Shown piece by piece: positions 16,371 to 30,284 of a stretch of 64,000 bases of DNA. Source of the stretch: Mesostigma viride (Eukaryota; Streptophyta; Mesostigmatophyceae; Mesostigmatales; Mesostigmataceae). A program made the position numbers and the translations under genes. Location: the NCBI GenBank assembly GCA_009746045.1, contig RPFO01000080.1, positions 11,112,290 through 11,176,289 of the forward strand, written 5' to 3'. The notes under the pieces are model-generated. The model was not told where the DNA came from, did not search any database, and worked only from the letters and a program-made list of their open reading frames with translations. The stretch's first letter is position 1, and every line of letters starts with the position of its first letter.

Positions 16371-17333
16371 TCGCGTATCTGTACTAGGAATACTTGTAGT
16401 ATACCATATCCGAACTAGAAACGAAGTGACGCCATTGGTCGCTAGTAAAGTGGTGATGCTCTGAACAATAGCATCACCATCGTCCACGGGAAAAAGTGGT
16501 GACACTGGTGATGCTGTGTTTTTTTTCGAGGGGGTCAAATTATTTTTATGGCCAGCAAATATTGCGGAAATTGCATTACAGAGGTGCACCCACTATTGCA
16601 AAGTCCACGGGGCAATCCTAATTGGGTAATTATCACACAATTACGCATATCTTTCCCGTGCATTTTGCAATAGTGTGATATGACCGTTGGGTTCAAAATT
16701 TTATGGTCAGCGATAGAGTATTTTTATATGACCGTTGGGTTCAAAATTTTATGGTCAGCGAGGGAGTATATTATTATTAATGCTGGCATATGTCAATATT
16801 TTATGGTCAGCGAGGGAGTATATTATTATTAATGCTGGCATATGTCAATATTTTATGGTCAGCGAGGGAGTATATTATTATTAATGCTGGCATATGTCAA
16901 TATTTTATGGTCAGCGAGGGAGTATATTATTATTAATGCTGGCATATGTCAATATTTTATGGTCAGCGAGGGAGTATATTATTATTAATGCTGGCATATG
17001 TCAATATTTTATGGTCAGCGAGGGAGAGTAATTACATGTCAACCCCTGACAACTATTGCAATTATTGAATACACGTGTCACTCCATGATTGGACGTAATT
17101 ATTTAATAATGCTTGGATTAGACTCAATAATGCATTTCGTCCAATATTTGCTGGCCATAAAAATAATTTGCCCCCCTTGAAAAAAAACACAGCATCACCA
17201 GTGTCACCACTTTTTCCCGTGGGCGGTGGTGATGCTATTGTTCAGAGCATCACCACTTTTTGTATCGTCCAATGGCGTTACTTGGATTCTAGTTCAACTA
17301 GATTCTACTTGTAGTATTCAAGTACAGATACGA
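16371..17333. repeat. 0.96-kb AT-rich inverted-repeat element
   Basis: Left arm about 16371-16585 and right arm about 17121-17333 are reverse complements with scattered mismatches. The best-conserved portion contains TGGTGATGCTCTGAACAATA and the adjacent CCCGTG/CACGGG and TTTTTATGGCCAGCAAATATT segments. The centre holds tandem repeats. The element lies exactly between the 3' ends of the convergent genes ending at 16249 and 17399. It is much more AT-rich than its flanks. Candidates are a foldback/MITE insertion or a replication origin; no target-site duplication was found. Confidence 0.7.
16749..17027. repeat. 52-bp tandem repeat, five copies plus a partial
   Basis: Units start at 16749, 16801, 16853, 16905, 16957 and a partial at 17009. 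Each contains TTATGGTCAGCGAGGGAG and TTATTATTAATGCTGG. The full copies are almost identical. Two related but longer-diverged pieces (TGACCGTTGGGTTCAAAA...) precede them at 16681-16748. The array forms the loop of the surrounding inverted repeat. Confidence 0.85.
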
Positions 17334-17398
17334 TACACTACAAGTAGCCAAGTTCAGGTGCCAACTTTCAGCCAATCAATGGCCAGCATGCAAGCCCT

Positions 17399-18217
17399 CT
17401 ACTCCTCCTCGATACGGGGAAGGCGGCCCTCGCGGCCAGACCCGCTCCTCCTGTACGTGCGCATCGCGCGGGAAGCGCCCTTCTTCACGCCTGGGACGGG
17501 CAGAGGGACCCTCGTTGGAGCCTGAGAAGGGGTCTTCTCGCGCATCTGCAGATCCACGCCCAGACGCTTCGAGCACGCCTCGATCAATGCGTTCGACTCG
17601 GCCAAGTGCTCCTCCAGACCCATCTTCATAGCGCGCGCGGCCACCAAGCAAGAAGGCTTGTGGCAAAAGAAATCCTCCAACTGGCACGCCTTCGTGCAAT
17701 ACCGCATCGTGAGGCAACGACCGCACTTGGGAAACTTCTTCCCCACGGGAGGCACGCGCTTGCAAGTGGCGCACCTCTTGGCCTCCACGTCGATCAAACG
17801 GCCCAGGGGGCACGAATAAAGCGAACGGTGGTAGATCCCCCACAGCAGCGTGCTGTCACGCACTTGGATCTGCACGCACCCCAACTTCACTGCCATGGGC
17901 GCGTCGAACGCAACCGCGCCGCCCTTCGAAGCCATCGTGTCGAAACCGTACACGATGCGGAGGCAGTTCGCGTACTCTTTGAAACGCAGGGCCTCCACCA
18001 CCGAGAAAAAGTCCGCCTTGCTCACGAACGCGGCCGCGGCGTTCAAAAGTTTCGCGCGCTCCCCCTCGTCCGGCTCCATCAGGGCCACGGTCAGCAGCTG
18101 CGTGCCCATCAGATCTTCCACCGGCCAAGAACCGCTGGGGTGCGTCAGAGAGACGCCGGAACCCACGCAGGCGTTCAAACCGATCAAACTACACATGATT
18201 CCTCGCTCGCTGTCCAC
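17399..18217 (-). CDS. MYND-type zinc-finger protein
   Basis: The frame is 272 residues from ATG 18217; a second Met eight codons in (18196) is an equally good start. A MYND finger is clear at residues 149-190: Cys149-x2-Cys152, Cys165-x2-Cys168, Tyr-Cys174-x3-Cys178, His186-x3-Cys190, with spacing matching the family. MYND fingers bind Pro-rich peptides and recruit partners, often in chromatin regulators. The N-terminal 145 residues are globular and not recognised, and no SET domain is seen. The C-terminal tail is basic. The start is divergent from the gene at 18566 across a promoter with two heat-shock-element repeats; the 3' end faces the AT-rich inverted repeat. Confidence 0.75.
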   Translation of the reverse strand: MDSERGIMCSLIGLNACVGSGVSLTHPSGSWPVEDLMGTQLLTVALMEPDEGERAKLLNAAAAFVSKADFFSVVEALRFKEYANCLRIVYGFDTMASKGGAVAFDAPMAVKLGCVQIQVRDSTLLWGIYHRSLYSCPLGRLIDVEAKRCATCKRVPPVGKKFPKCGRCLTMRYCTKACQLEDFFCHKPSCLVAARAMKMGLEEHLAESNALIEACSKRLGVDLQMREKTPSQAPTRVPLPVPGVKKGASRAMRTYRRSGSGREGRLPRIEEE

Positions 18218-18303
18218 TGCCGGCTATGGCTTCTGACCGCCACCCACGGCCGCGCACGCGACTTTACCGATCTCGCGGGACCCGAGAGCGCCGCGCCAAA
18301 AGG

Positions 18304-18424
18304 CCCGTGAGTCAGCACGAGGAACTTTCTAGAAGCGCCGCGCCGGACGCGGCCTTTCCGGTCCCGTGAGTCAGCACGCGGAACCGGACCGGAGTTTCTA
18401 GAAGCGCCGCGCCGGACGCGGCCC
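18304..18424. promoter_or_regulatory. Tandem promoter repeat with TGAGTCA and heat-shock elements
   Basis: Two direct copies of about 60 bp (18304-18361 and 18363-18424) lie between divergent starts. Each has CCCGTGAGTCAGCACG (TGAGTCA at 18308 and 18367, an AP-1/GCN4-like site) and TTTCTAGAAGCGCCGCGCC. In the first copy the bases 18322-18334 form GAA-ct-TTC-ta-GAA, a perfect three-unit heat-shock element; the second copy has TTC-ta-GAA at 18396-18403 with a near-match unit before it. A CCAAT box follows at 18438. Confidence 0.55.
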
Positions 18425-18565
18425 ACCCGTGGATGGACCAATCCCGTGCGTCCGCCGCCACCCGTGGAAAATCACAAAGACTGTGGACAGCCACGGGGAA
18501 GCCATCTCACGCAAGACCAACCACCAAGCCAGAAAACAAACGCCTTCTCTTTTCACGACATAGCC

Positions 18566-19675
18566 ATGGCCATCACCACGCGCTCCATGGCCTCCATGCG
18601 CAGGCGCTCCTCGCGCAAGCCGGTGCCAAAGCTGCGAGACGGATTCGTGCAGTTCATGGTGGGCGCCCACCTGGCCAGGAAGCAAGCGCCCCTCCGCAAG
18701 CGCAAAGCCGTCAAGGGATGCCGCCTCCGCTGCTGCGACCCCAACGCCGTCCTCTGCCCCTCCTCGCCTCTGCCGGAGGAGCGCGAGTACGGCATCACCG
18801 ACCTGGTCCCCGACCCTGACGAGTCCGTGGCCCCCTTCGACTACGAGCAGGCCGTCAGAGACCACTACCCCTGCGACAAGTGCCACCAAAAGGGCCCGGA
18901 CAGCATCTTGATGCGACACAACCCCAGGAACAAGATGGGCTCCATGGACGACATCCTCTGCGAGGAGTGCCTCGTCTCCTGCATCAGCATCATCATGGAC
19001 GAGGGCAGGGACTCCGAGTACCGCAAGAAGTACATGTCCCAGTGGATCAGGGTGCCCGTGCCCAAGCCGGAAACCAGCCGCCCGCTCGTCCCGCTGGAAC
19101 AAGGGGGGCAGTACAGGTGCCGCGAGTGCAAGACCATGCCAAACAAGGTCGCCTTCCGCGTCCTGCACAAGGAGGGGGACACCGAGCCAGGGATCTACTG
19201 CGAGCCCTGCGTCAACAGGCAGGTCGTGGCCATCATGCGCAAAGGAAACCACCAGGACTTCGACCCCATGGTCGCCAGCTGCGAGGACGTCCTGCGCCGC
19301 TTCAAGCTGGACGAGGACTTGGCGCGCATCTGCTCCTCCCTCGCCCCCTCCTACAACTTCCCCTACTACGACCAGTGGCCGCCCGCGAGGTGCGAGAGCT
19401 GCAAGCGCGAGTTCGAGCACCACGCCATGTCCGCCTACATGATGTACATCCCTCAGGAGGGCACCATGGGCGTGGCCTGCCACTTCTGCGCCAGGAACGT
19501 GCACAGGAAGGCCCTCATCAAGTTCGACGGATACAGCTTCGACAACCGCTTCAAGGCGTGGTACCAGGACGGAGAAAACAACAAGCTATCCGGGTTCGTA
19601 GCGCCCCTCACGGACATCACCACCCTCCTGGGCGTGCACGCCATCGGCGCCCCTGTGCCGGTCGACTACGATTAA
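18566..19675 (+). CDS. Multi-zinc-cluster protein, 369 aa
   Basis: I use ATG 18566 (AGCCATGG context) rather than 18446, which lies in the promoter region. After a basic Arg/Ser/Lys start, the protein shows paired C-x2-C knuckles: Cys-Cys near residue 50; C-x2-C about 110 with C-x2-C about 132; C-x2-C about 187 with C-x2-C about 212; C-x2-C about 275 with C-x2-C about 305. Each pair is 20-30 residues apart, like treble-clef, RING-like or LIM-like zinc ribbons, but the consensus of none of these is complete. Segments between are globular. It could be a nucleic-acid or ubiquitin-pathway zinc protein; neither is proven. It shares a divergent promoter with the MYND gene. Confidence 0.6.
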   Translation: MAITTRSMASMRRRSSRKPVPKLRDGFVQFMVGAHLARKQAPLRKRKAVKGCRLRCCDPNAVLCPSSPLPEEREYGITDLVPDPDESVAPFDYEQAVRDHYPCDKCHQKGPDSILMRHNPRNKMGSMDDILCEECLVSCISIIMDEGRDSEYRKKYMSQWIRVPVPKPETSRPLVPLEQGGQYRCRECKTMPNKVAFRVLHKEGDTEPGIYCEPCVNRQVVAIMRKGNHQDFDPMVASCEDVLRRFKLDEDLARICSSLAPSYNFPYYDQWPPARCESCKREFEHHAMSAYMMYIPQEGTMGVACHFCARNVHRKALIKFDGYSFDNRFKAWYQDGENNKLSGFVAPLTDITTLLGVHAIGAPVPVDYD

Positions 19676-19801
19676 ACAGCCTCATTGTATCAGTAGCCAC
19701 AAGTGCACACATAGCCCAGCCCTCATCAATAGACAAGTCTCTGCCTGTAAATTATTAACTTGTAATGAAAAAACGATTCGTGCATGCCCACATCTCATGC
19801 A

Positions 19802-19833
19802 GTGCCACGGGACTTAGAAAAATCCCGTGGCAC
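19802..19833. terminator. Perfect 11-bp stem hairpin after the last virus-like gene
   Basis: GTGCCACGGGA at 19802-19812 pairs with TCCCGTGGCAC at 19823-19833 around a 10-base A-rich loop. It lies 127 bp after the stop at 19675, close to the change from dense genes to dispersed repeats. It may be a 3' end structure or part of a junction. Confidence 0.35.
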
Positions 19834-19878
19834 ACAAAAGATAGGGGGGAACATGGGGTCACCCTCGCGGAGCGTAGG

Positions 19879-20381
19879 ATCAGGCGAACAAGGAAGGTGC
19901 GCCTTCCGTGAATACGTCGAAGGCGACATGCGCAGGCCTGCGTAGGTTCTTACCTTGAATGCCGGAAATGTAAAAGAAACCGGGAAGCTTCGGCACAAAC
20001 TCGACAACACCATTAAGTTAGCTTCATAATCGCTCTTTAGAGCCTACGTTGCCTCACAATAGCTGCCGTAAACCTGCATTAAATTTCATGATCCGCAAGA
20101 GAAATTATATCCTGGACCCCCGCGCCCGTAGCCGTTCGAGAAATTAGCGATATTGCAAACCGTAAACTTTCCGCCATGACATGAGGTCATCAACTAATCT
20201 TCTGCGAAATTCAAGCATTTTTTCTAGCTGTTTACGTGCCATATCGATTAATATTGCATAAAGGCATGCCGCCATGGCCACCTCCGCGAGGGTTGAGCGG
20301 TCCGGGCACACATTATACACCGTACGGACGGTACCGCGAATTTTTTGGCGCGGAAAATATTCGGCGCGCCACGTCCCCTTA
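19879..20381. repeat. 503-bp dispersed repeat, copy 1
   Basis: Almost identical to 50047-50549 in the same orientation, from GATCAGGCGAACAAGG to ACGTCCCCTTAA, with only a few substitutions. It has no convincing ORF, no terminal inverted repeat that I can see and no tRNA or rRNA similarity that I recognise. It sits at the right edge of the virus-like block. Confidence 0.8.
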
Positions 20382-20469
20382 ACTAATCACCAAAAAATAT
20401 CTCCCAAAAGTTCCGCGAGGGTGAGCCCTGGGGACCAAAAAATAACCCCACCATCATCTGCTACTAGCC

Positions 20470-21434
20470 ATAAATCAATTAATTTACATGTGGTCCTGCG
20501 TCACGTGAGCATAAGTCCTCAGTGGAATTGGAATGGGGCACCTGGACTAGGGGATGGTAGCTATCTACTTACTAGTTACGTTGTTGTGGGCATCATGGCC
20601 CGAATCGCTATGAATGCCAAACTGGGTCACTCGTGGAGCCCGGCCCCACTGACTTGGGGGTGGTCTCCTTCATCACTACCTGCCACCTATCCTTGCGAGC
20701 CATCTGCCTCCATATTACTGGCAAACCAGGAGGCTGCCCGGGCGTGAGCCCGTCTCGTCTAGGGTAGCACATGTCCATGCCGCGGCGAGGCTATCACGGA
20801 AAGTCCACGGGTGGCGGCCCGGCTGCACGCGGCCTCAGTGGGGCGCGCCATGTGAGGACAAGACGCCCCGGCTGTGCGGGCTTGGTGCCAGATAGTCTAT
20901 CTGATGTGTCTACCTGATCTGTGCAGGCCAGGTGCATGCCCGGCTAGGCACAGGCGCCTGTGCCTAAGAATGTGGGAAACATAGAGCAAATCCATGACAG
21001 GCTCCCCCTTAGCTGGGCATAGCTTGAAGCTCATGGGGCTGCAAGTGCCCTGGTGCACCTAGAGCAAGGGTCGTTTACATTCCCACCCTTGCAGGGAGTA
21101 GCTTAGAATGTATGATAGGCCATATGCCCCTTCTCTGGGCTATGTGCTACATATACTCCCAACGGAGTTGTGTTCCTAATTAATTAATTAATAGAGCAAA
21201 TCAGCGTACAAATCCTAATTGCTAATGTGCAAACCATAGGGGCCTTGCGCAGCATCTTGGTGATCAATGTTGCCGTCGAGTCGTTGCTCTAGCTCCTGCG
21301 TCAGTGTCCAGGTCTTGGCGCCGTAGGTCAGGGTCGTCAGCATGACGACCTTGAAGAGGTCACGCTTGACAAACCGGGGTAGGGCGGGGTTGCTCCACCA
21401 ACGGCGGTTACTAGCCATATATAATATCAAGGAG
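20470..21434 (-). mobile_element. LINE family B, 3' part (copy 1)
   Basis: Minus-strand bases from 21434 down to about 21215 encode a LINE reverse-transcriptase C-terminal stretch with Asp-Leu-Phe-Lys-Val-Val and Tyr-Gly-Ala-Lys-Thr-Trp, then Leu-Glu-Gln-Arg-Leu-Asp-Gly. The following 3' UTR (to about 20470) matches in inverse orientation the DNA at 59,740-60,250, so both belong to one family. The copy is 5'-truncated and is itself interrupted by a family C fragment at 20993-21190. No intact ORF remains. Confidence 0.65.
20993..21190 (+). mobile_element. Truncated family C LINE 3' end with 12-bp duplication
   Basis: This 198-bp insert matches the 3' end of the ORF1-only elements at 22597-22785 and ends in a (TTAA)-type tail. 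ATAGAGCAAATC flanks it at 20981-20992 and 21191-21202. Removing it restores continuity of the family B 3' UTR. Confidence 0.75.
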
Positions 21435-21550
21435 ACAACCAGCGCAGGCCAGAAATCGGGAGAATCCGGACCATGGTAGCTCGAGCCTGCCGTTACCTTG
21501 TCCGCGTTTTCGAGTCGTTCAGGATGATGAATATGAATGGAGATGGAAAG

Positions 21551-22809
21551 CCTTTCAGCAGCACGTGACCCCCCTTGCTGCTGACGTCGCAGCAATGGGT
21601 GGCACGCTGGCTGCTGAACTTCCTCACATTTCCGCCGCTGCCGCCTCCACCTCCACTGCCATTTCCGCCTCCACTGCCGACATCAAAGCCCAGCTCCTCG
21701 ACCTCGACCAACGCCTTCAAGCCACCGCCAACGCCCTTGAGAGCCTGCATGACACCGCCGGCCTCACCGCCCAGGCGGTGAAGGACATCGCCGCCCAGCC
21801 GGCGCCTGCTGGCCCGGCCGGCGATGCTCCCTCCACCTGGGCGGACTTGCTTAAGCAGCACACCACCTCCACCACCTCCACCATCTCGGCACAACTCAAG
21901 CAACAAGCTCTCGACCTTCGCGAGGAAACCGACATCGCCCGGCGCAGCCACAATGTCATCATCAAGCACTTCGACCAGCCGGCAGGTGAGACCTCCACGA
22001 GCCTTCTTGAGGCATTTAAGCGCGACATTCTTGCCCCCATGCTACTCACTGGTGAGCTGGACATGTCGGCTGTCCGCCTCCCCCGCGCGCGGGGGAAGGC
22101 TGGCCCGGCACCCGTGCTCCTCACCTTTAAGTACATGGCGGACAAGCTGTCGTTCCTTAAATGCCGCAAGAAGCTCTCGAGGACTCGCTTCACGCTGGAC
22201 GACGACTTGACCCTGGCCCAGCAACAGCGGCGACGCGAGCTATGGCCGACCTACCTTCAGCTCCGGCACAGCGCAGGGGGGAAGCCGGTATACTGGAGGG
22301 GGGCGGTCATCCACGTTGACCACAAGCCCTGGCAGCCCCCTCCTGCCACCCCAGACTAGGGAATTCATACCAGTAGTGTAGATTAGTCAGGCTTAGCCTA
22401 GCATGTGGCCCACGCGCATGTGCGCCCATAATGGCCCCCATGGATGTTGTCTACAGAATTTAGCCAAGCCCTGCCTATAACGGGACCCCCATGGATGTTG
22501 CATTAAGAATTTCGCCATGCTATGCCATGCAGAGAGATGCTCTCTGTAGAGAAGCCATGTCCTAGCTCTTGTATAGCCATGATGATCTTCCCCACCTATG
22601 ACAGGCTCCCCTTAGTTGGGTTGAGCTTGAAACTCTGGGTGGTGCAGGTGCCCTAGTGCACCTAGAGCAAGTGTTGTTTACATTCCCACCCTTAATTGCA
22701 GGAAGTAGCTTAGAATGTATGATAGGCCATATGCCCCTTCTCTGGGCTATGTGCTACATATACTCCCAACGGAGTTATGTTACAATTCAATTCAATTCAA
22801 TTCAATTCA
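21551..22809 (+). mobile_element. ORF1-only LINE (family C, HAL1-like), copy 1
   Basis: The element carries an ORF1-like frame and a 3' UTR ending in a (CAATT)n tail at about 22785-22809, without any reverse-transcriptase sequence. ATGGAAAG flanks it at 21543-21550 and 22810-22817, an 8-bp target-site duplication inside repeat R. The 5' end is truncated relative to the longer copy at 33.1-35.0 kb. Confidence 0.75.
21565..22359 (+). CDS. LINE ORF1-like nucleic-acid-binding protein (5'-truncated)
   Basis: The 264-residue frame has Ala/Thr/Ser-rich N-terminal repeats, a coiled-coil-like Leu/Gln region (about residues 35-115) and a C-terminal RRM-like part with Val-Leu-Leu-Thr-Phe-Lys, then Thr-Leu-Asp-Asp-Asp-Leu-Thr-x-Ala-Gln-Gln and a Leu-Trp-Pro segment, ending near Val-Tyr-Trp-Arg-Gly-Ala. 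This order (coiled coil, RRM, C-terminal domain) is that of L1-type ORF1 chaperones, which coat LINE RNA. A broken relative lies on the minus strand at 34949-33553. The start is only the first Met after a 5' truncation. Confidence 0.6.
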   Translation: MTPLAADVAAMGGTLAAELPHISAAAASTSTAISASTADIKAQLLDLDQRLQATANALESLHDTAGLTAQAVKDIAAQPAPAGPAGDAPSTWADLLKQHTTSTTSTISAQLKQQALDLREETDIARRSHNVIIKHFDQPAGETSTSLLEAFKRDILAPMLLTGELDMSAVRLPRARGKAGPAPVLLTFKYMADKLSFLKCRKKLSRTRFTLDDDLTLAQQQRRRELWPTYLQLRHSAGGKPVYWRGAVIHVDHKPWQPPPATPD

Positions 22810-23579
22810 ATGGAAAGGTGTAGCCTTGTGCATTGAAATGATGGCTGGCTTACGTGTAGAGCGACTAGATGACGGTGGGGCCGGAAACAGCTTGCTTGAT
22901 CCGGGCGTGTGTTTCGAGCCTAACTGGCCGGGAGTGTCTAGTGGTGAGCACCATTCGGCTGCGATCGCTCTCCCACCATTTACGAGGAAATACCCGCAAA
23001 TGGAAAACCACTGAAAAGGTCTAGCTAGTCAGTCATTACGTTAGCCATGCCATGATTCCAAACGTCCAAGAACTGCACGCGGTGCAAAGGCTAAAATCCG
23101 GAGGACAGCACTTTCAAATGTGCGGCAGGAACCAAAAGCGCGCGTATGCCAGAAAACATCGTGTTGCTGCAGCGACGCGACGATGTGGACAACGAATCCA
23201 GTGCCAAGCTCGGAACGTCCTCAAAGGACATCTGGCATCACAGGGTTCAGATGTGCGGAGATACTACGCGATCCAGCCGGTCCACGACCTGTTTGTAGAG
23301 CTTGTGCCAAGGGGCAGCACCGAACAGATTTGGGTGACGTTGCAAAAAACACCGGACTCAAGTGACGGAGCATAATGTCTCGGTCATAGTCTTTGACCAA
23401 CAAACGATGCAAGAGTTCAACAAGAGTCGTGATGAAATCGACACGATAAGAACAAAGACGGGAAAAACGATGCAACTGACTAAGAACAACATCATATTTC
23501 GCTGTGTGGGAAAGGAGACTGAATATCGGGGTAGCGAATAAAAGCTCTATAATAGAATATAATATAGCTCTATAGTAGT

Positions 23580-23650
23580 ATTCTGATTTGGCACGCCGCA
23601 AAGGTGAAAACCATTTGCGTTTAGTGCCGGTCCGCGGAAAACGCGATCTG
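23580..23650 (-). repeat. Fragment of the SINE-like repeat
   Basis: The bases match 26885-26960 in inverse orientation (the section with CGCGTTTTCCGCGGACCGGC). Nothing else is recognisable between 23505 and the dioxygenase exon at 23698. Confidence 0.55.
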
Positions 23651-23697
23651 CAATAGTATAACTGCTAGCTATGATTTGCCAGCCACGCCAAGCTAAA

Positions 23698-24186
23698 CTA
23701 CACATCAACGATGGGTTTGGTCGCCCGCAAGCTCGAGTTTAAGCGGCATCCACAGATCCCGTGCCGGATTAGCCGCAGGCCCCCAAGCTCAAAATGGCTG
23801 TACCCGCCTGGCAGACTCCTGTGCATGAGTGCGATGTTGTCGACAAAGGCCACGTCCCCCGCAACCCAAGTGAGGTTGAACGCGTGCCGACTCGCGCTGA
23901 GGAGGCCCGAGAGCTCGTCCATGAGCGCGCGGCTCTCCTGGTGGGGCAGCAGGGACCCTGGGGCACGGCCCGGGTGCCCGCGACCGAGCTGCGCGTTGGA
24001 GAACACGTACACGACACGCTCGTTGGTCACGGGGTGCGTGAAGAGGACGGGCAGGTCTCGTGGCGCACTCTCCTTAAAGGGAGACTGCCACCACATCCTG
24101 CAGGCATGTGTGGTTAAGCAGGGAGCCGGCCACATAGCATGGATGGGAGATGGCACAGAAATGCATAGTGTGAAGGATGCATACAT
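23698..24186 (-). CDS. C-terminal exon of a probable TauD/TfdA-family dioxygenase
   Basis: The minus-strand frame contains a stretch typical of the C-terminal half of TauD/TfdA Fe(II)/2-oxoglutarate dioxygenases: His-Pro-Val-Thr-Asn-Glu-Arg-Val-Val-Tyr-Val, then an Asp-Glu-Leu helix, and Trp-Val-Ala-Gly-Asp-Val-Ala-Phe-Val-Asp-Asn followed by Met-His-Arg, which in this family contains the second iron-binding His. The likely exon begins after an acceptor-like CTGCAG near 24105; the part of the frame before it is probably intron. The frame stops at 23698. Earlier exons lie at higher coordinates (separate entries). These enzymes hydroxylate small substrates using 2-oxoglutarate and oxygen; the substrate is unknown. 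Confidence 0.6.
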   Translation of the reverse strand: MYASFTLCISVPSPIHAMWPAPCLTTHACRMWWQSPFKESAPRDLPVLFTHPVTNERVVYVFSNAQLGRGHPGRAPGSLLPHQESRALMDELSGLLSASRHAFNLTWVAGDVAFVDNIALMHRSLPGGYSHFELGGLRLIRHGICGCRLNSSLRATKPIVDV

Positions 24187-24473
24187 GTATCAAAGACTGA
24201 AGTGATATATAAGATATGACGTGCTTGCAAGAAAGTAAATGGTTCCGTGCATTACCTTATTGCTGCAATTGGTTGTCCATGTTGTACGGCAAGCATGTGC
24301 ATGTATCCATACGTGCCGAATAAAGAATCTAGACTGATAGTCCTGTACCACGATTACGGCACTCTGCAGTCGTAACAGTGTCAATGTGTCATGATAGTCG
24401 AGATTGTAGTACTATAATCACAGTTACGAGGTTGTAGAGATGTCGAGTGGATGAATGCTGGCAGAAATTACCT

Positions 24474-29090
<4,617 letters not shown>

Positions 29091-29104
29091 AAGAAGCAAG
29101 CCGT

Positions 29105-29240
29105 GGAGGAGGGCAGGGAAGAGGGCAGGGGAGAGGGCCGCAGGGGAGAGGGCAGGGGAGAGGGCAGGGGAGAGGGCAGGGGAGAGGGCAGGGAAAAGAG
29201 CAACCCAAAAGAGCAGGGAAGGGGGCAGGGGAGAGGGCAG
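29105..29240. repeat. GGCAGGGGAGAG minisatellite
   Basis: About ten purine-rich units of 12 bp, with variants, lie just upstream (minus sense) of a dioxygenase exon and so within an intron. They produce artificial Gly/Arg or Pro/Leu-rich ORFs. Confidence 0.85.
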
Positions 29241-29885
29241 GAGCAAGGCCAGTGATTGGGGCATGCAAAGAACGGAAAAGGAGCGTGCAGTGTAATTAAT
29301 GCTGAGCACACAGTCCGTTTGAGGCTTAATGATTGAAAAGGGATTGGCGACATGCCTTCTTTGCAGGCACGCCACATAGCTCCACCCATGGCTCTTCTCA
29401 ACTTTGTTCATAGTTCTGCCCTGTGCGCACTGTGGGATGCTGATCACCAAGCCCTGCGACAGGCCTTGGAAGATAGTCTGTCGTACCAATACCACCATAA
29501 TAGATTATAACAAAATATAAATCCGTCAGAGCATATTACAAACAACTGGCGGTAGTCAACTTGGTGATAATCACAATCGCACTACAGTAATTCAATTATA
29601 ACCTAGTGTTTTTTGCTGTGTTGCTGACGTAGCAACCATACTGACCGAGAAAATTGTACCAGGACACGTAATGCCACATTCGACGAATACCTAGGAGCTG
29701 AGCAACAAGCTCGACCTCTCTATCGCTCCCAAGGAGAGCTGCAGGCTGCAAGAATGAAAGCTTATCACGTCATGACATCCTTCTCGCCACCATCCTAGCA
29801 ATTCACGATCAAGCATCCGCATGCAGAAAATCATGCAGCTTTAATTGGATAACCTTAATCCGGTTATCCATGAACAAAACCTTAC

Positions 29886-30284
29886 CGGACATTCGTATAC
29901 TTGGTCTGCCGTCAAGGGCAAGACCCTGGGGCAGGTCCCATGGACGTCGCATGCCATGGCGCAGTCTTGCCGCTTGATTCCGTCCATGGGCGCGTCGCAG
30001 TTCTCGCACAGAATTGTGGCGCAGCGCTGCTTACATTGCTCGTCACCATCGCGGGGTAACCAAACCCTGTTATTCGCCCTCACTTCCAGCTGCAGATTTC
30101 TGAGGCAGTCGCACGGTCGTTCGCCGGACAAGAACGAGCTGATGAACACGCTGGCCGGCCCATGCTTGAGAAACGCCAGCGCGCAACAAACCAGGATCAG
30201 GCCGAGGAGGGTGGCTTTCGCGCAGCCCCAACGGATAGCGTGGCGAACGTGGGCGGTTGACCGGCGAGATATCAGGATAGCCAT
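29886..30284 (-). CDS. First exon of the dioxygenase-like gene: signal-anchor and Cys-rich region
   Basis: The minus-strand ATG at 30284 opens a 133-codon exon. Residues about 22-40 form a single hydrophobic segment (Leu-Leu-Gly-Leu-Ile-Leu-Val) after a basic start, a type II signal anchor. A lumenal Cys-rich part follows with about ten Cys in patterns such as Cys-Asp-Cys and Cys-x2-Cys. The coding frame ends at a strong donor, GTAAGG, at 29885. Joining to the dioxygenase exons downstream is inferred from orientation and spacing. If right, the enzyme is anchored in the secretory pathway with its catalytic part in the lumen. Confidence 0.45.

Larger units (their letters stand above)
21431..23504 (+). 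repeat. Dispersed repeat R, copy 1 (interrupted)
   Basis: 21431-21550 plus 22818-23504 match 48733-49543 and, in part, 56842-57316. The left end starts AGGAGACAACCAGCGCAGG. Each copy holds a short ORF (about 66-99 residues) with Gly-Leu-Arg-Val-Glu-Arg-Leu-Asp-Asp and a following frame with a C-x2-C pair; in this copy that second frame has a stop. The copy is split by the family C element. The class is unknown. Confidence 0.65.

Noticed and set aside
16749-17027. CRISPR-like array
   Set aside because: The 52-bp units are contiguous with no unique spacers, and the context is eukaryotic or viral.
18398-19504. 368-codon minus-strand ORF
   Set aside because: Antisense to the multi-zinc-cluster gene; Ala/Gly/His/Val-rich translation is a codon-mirror effect.
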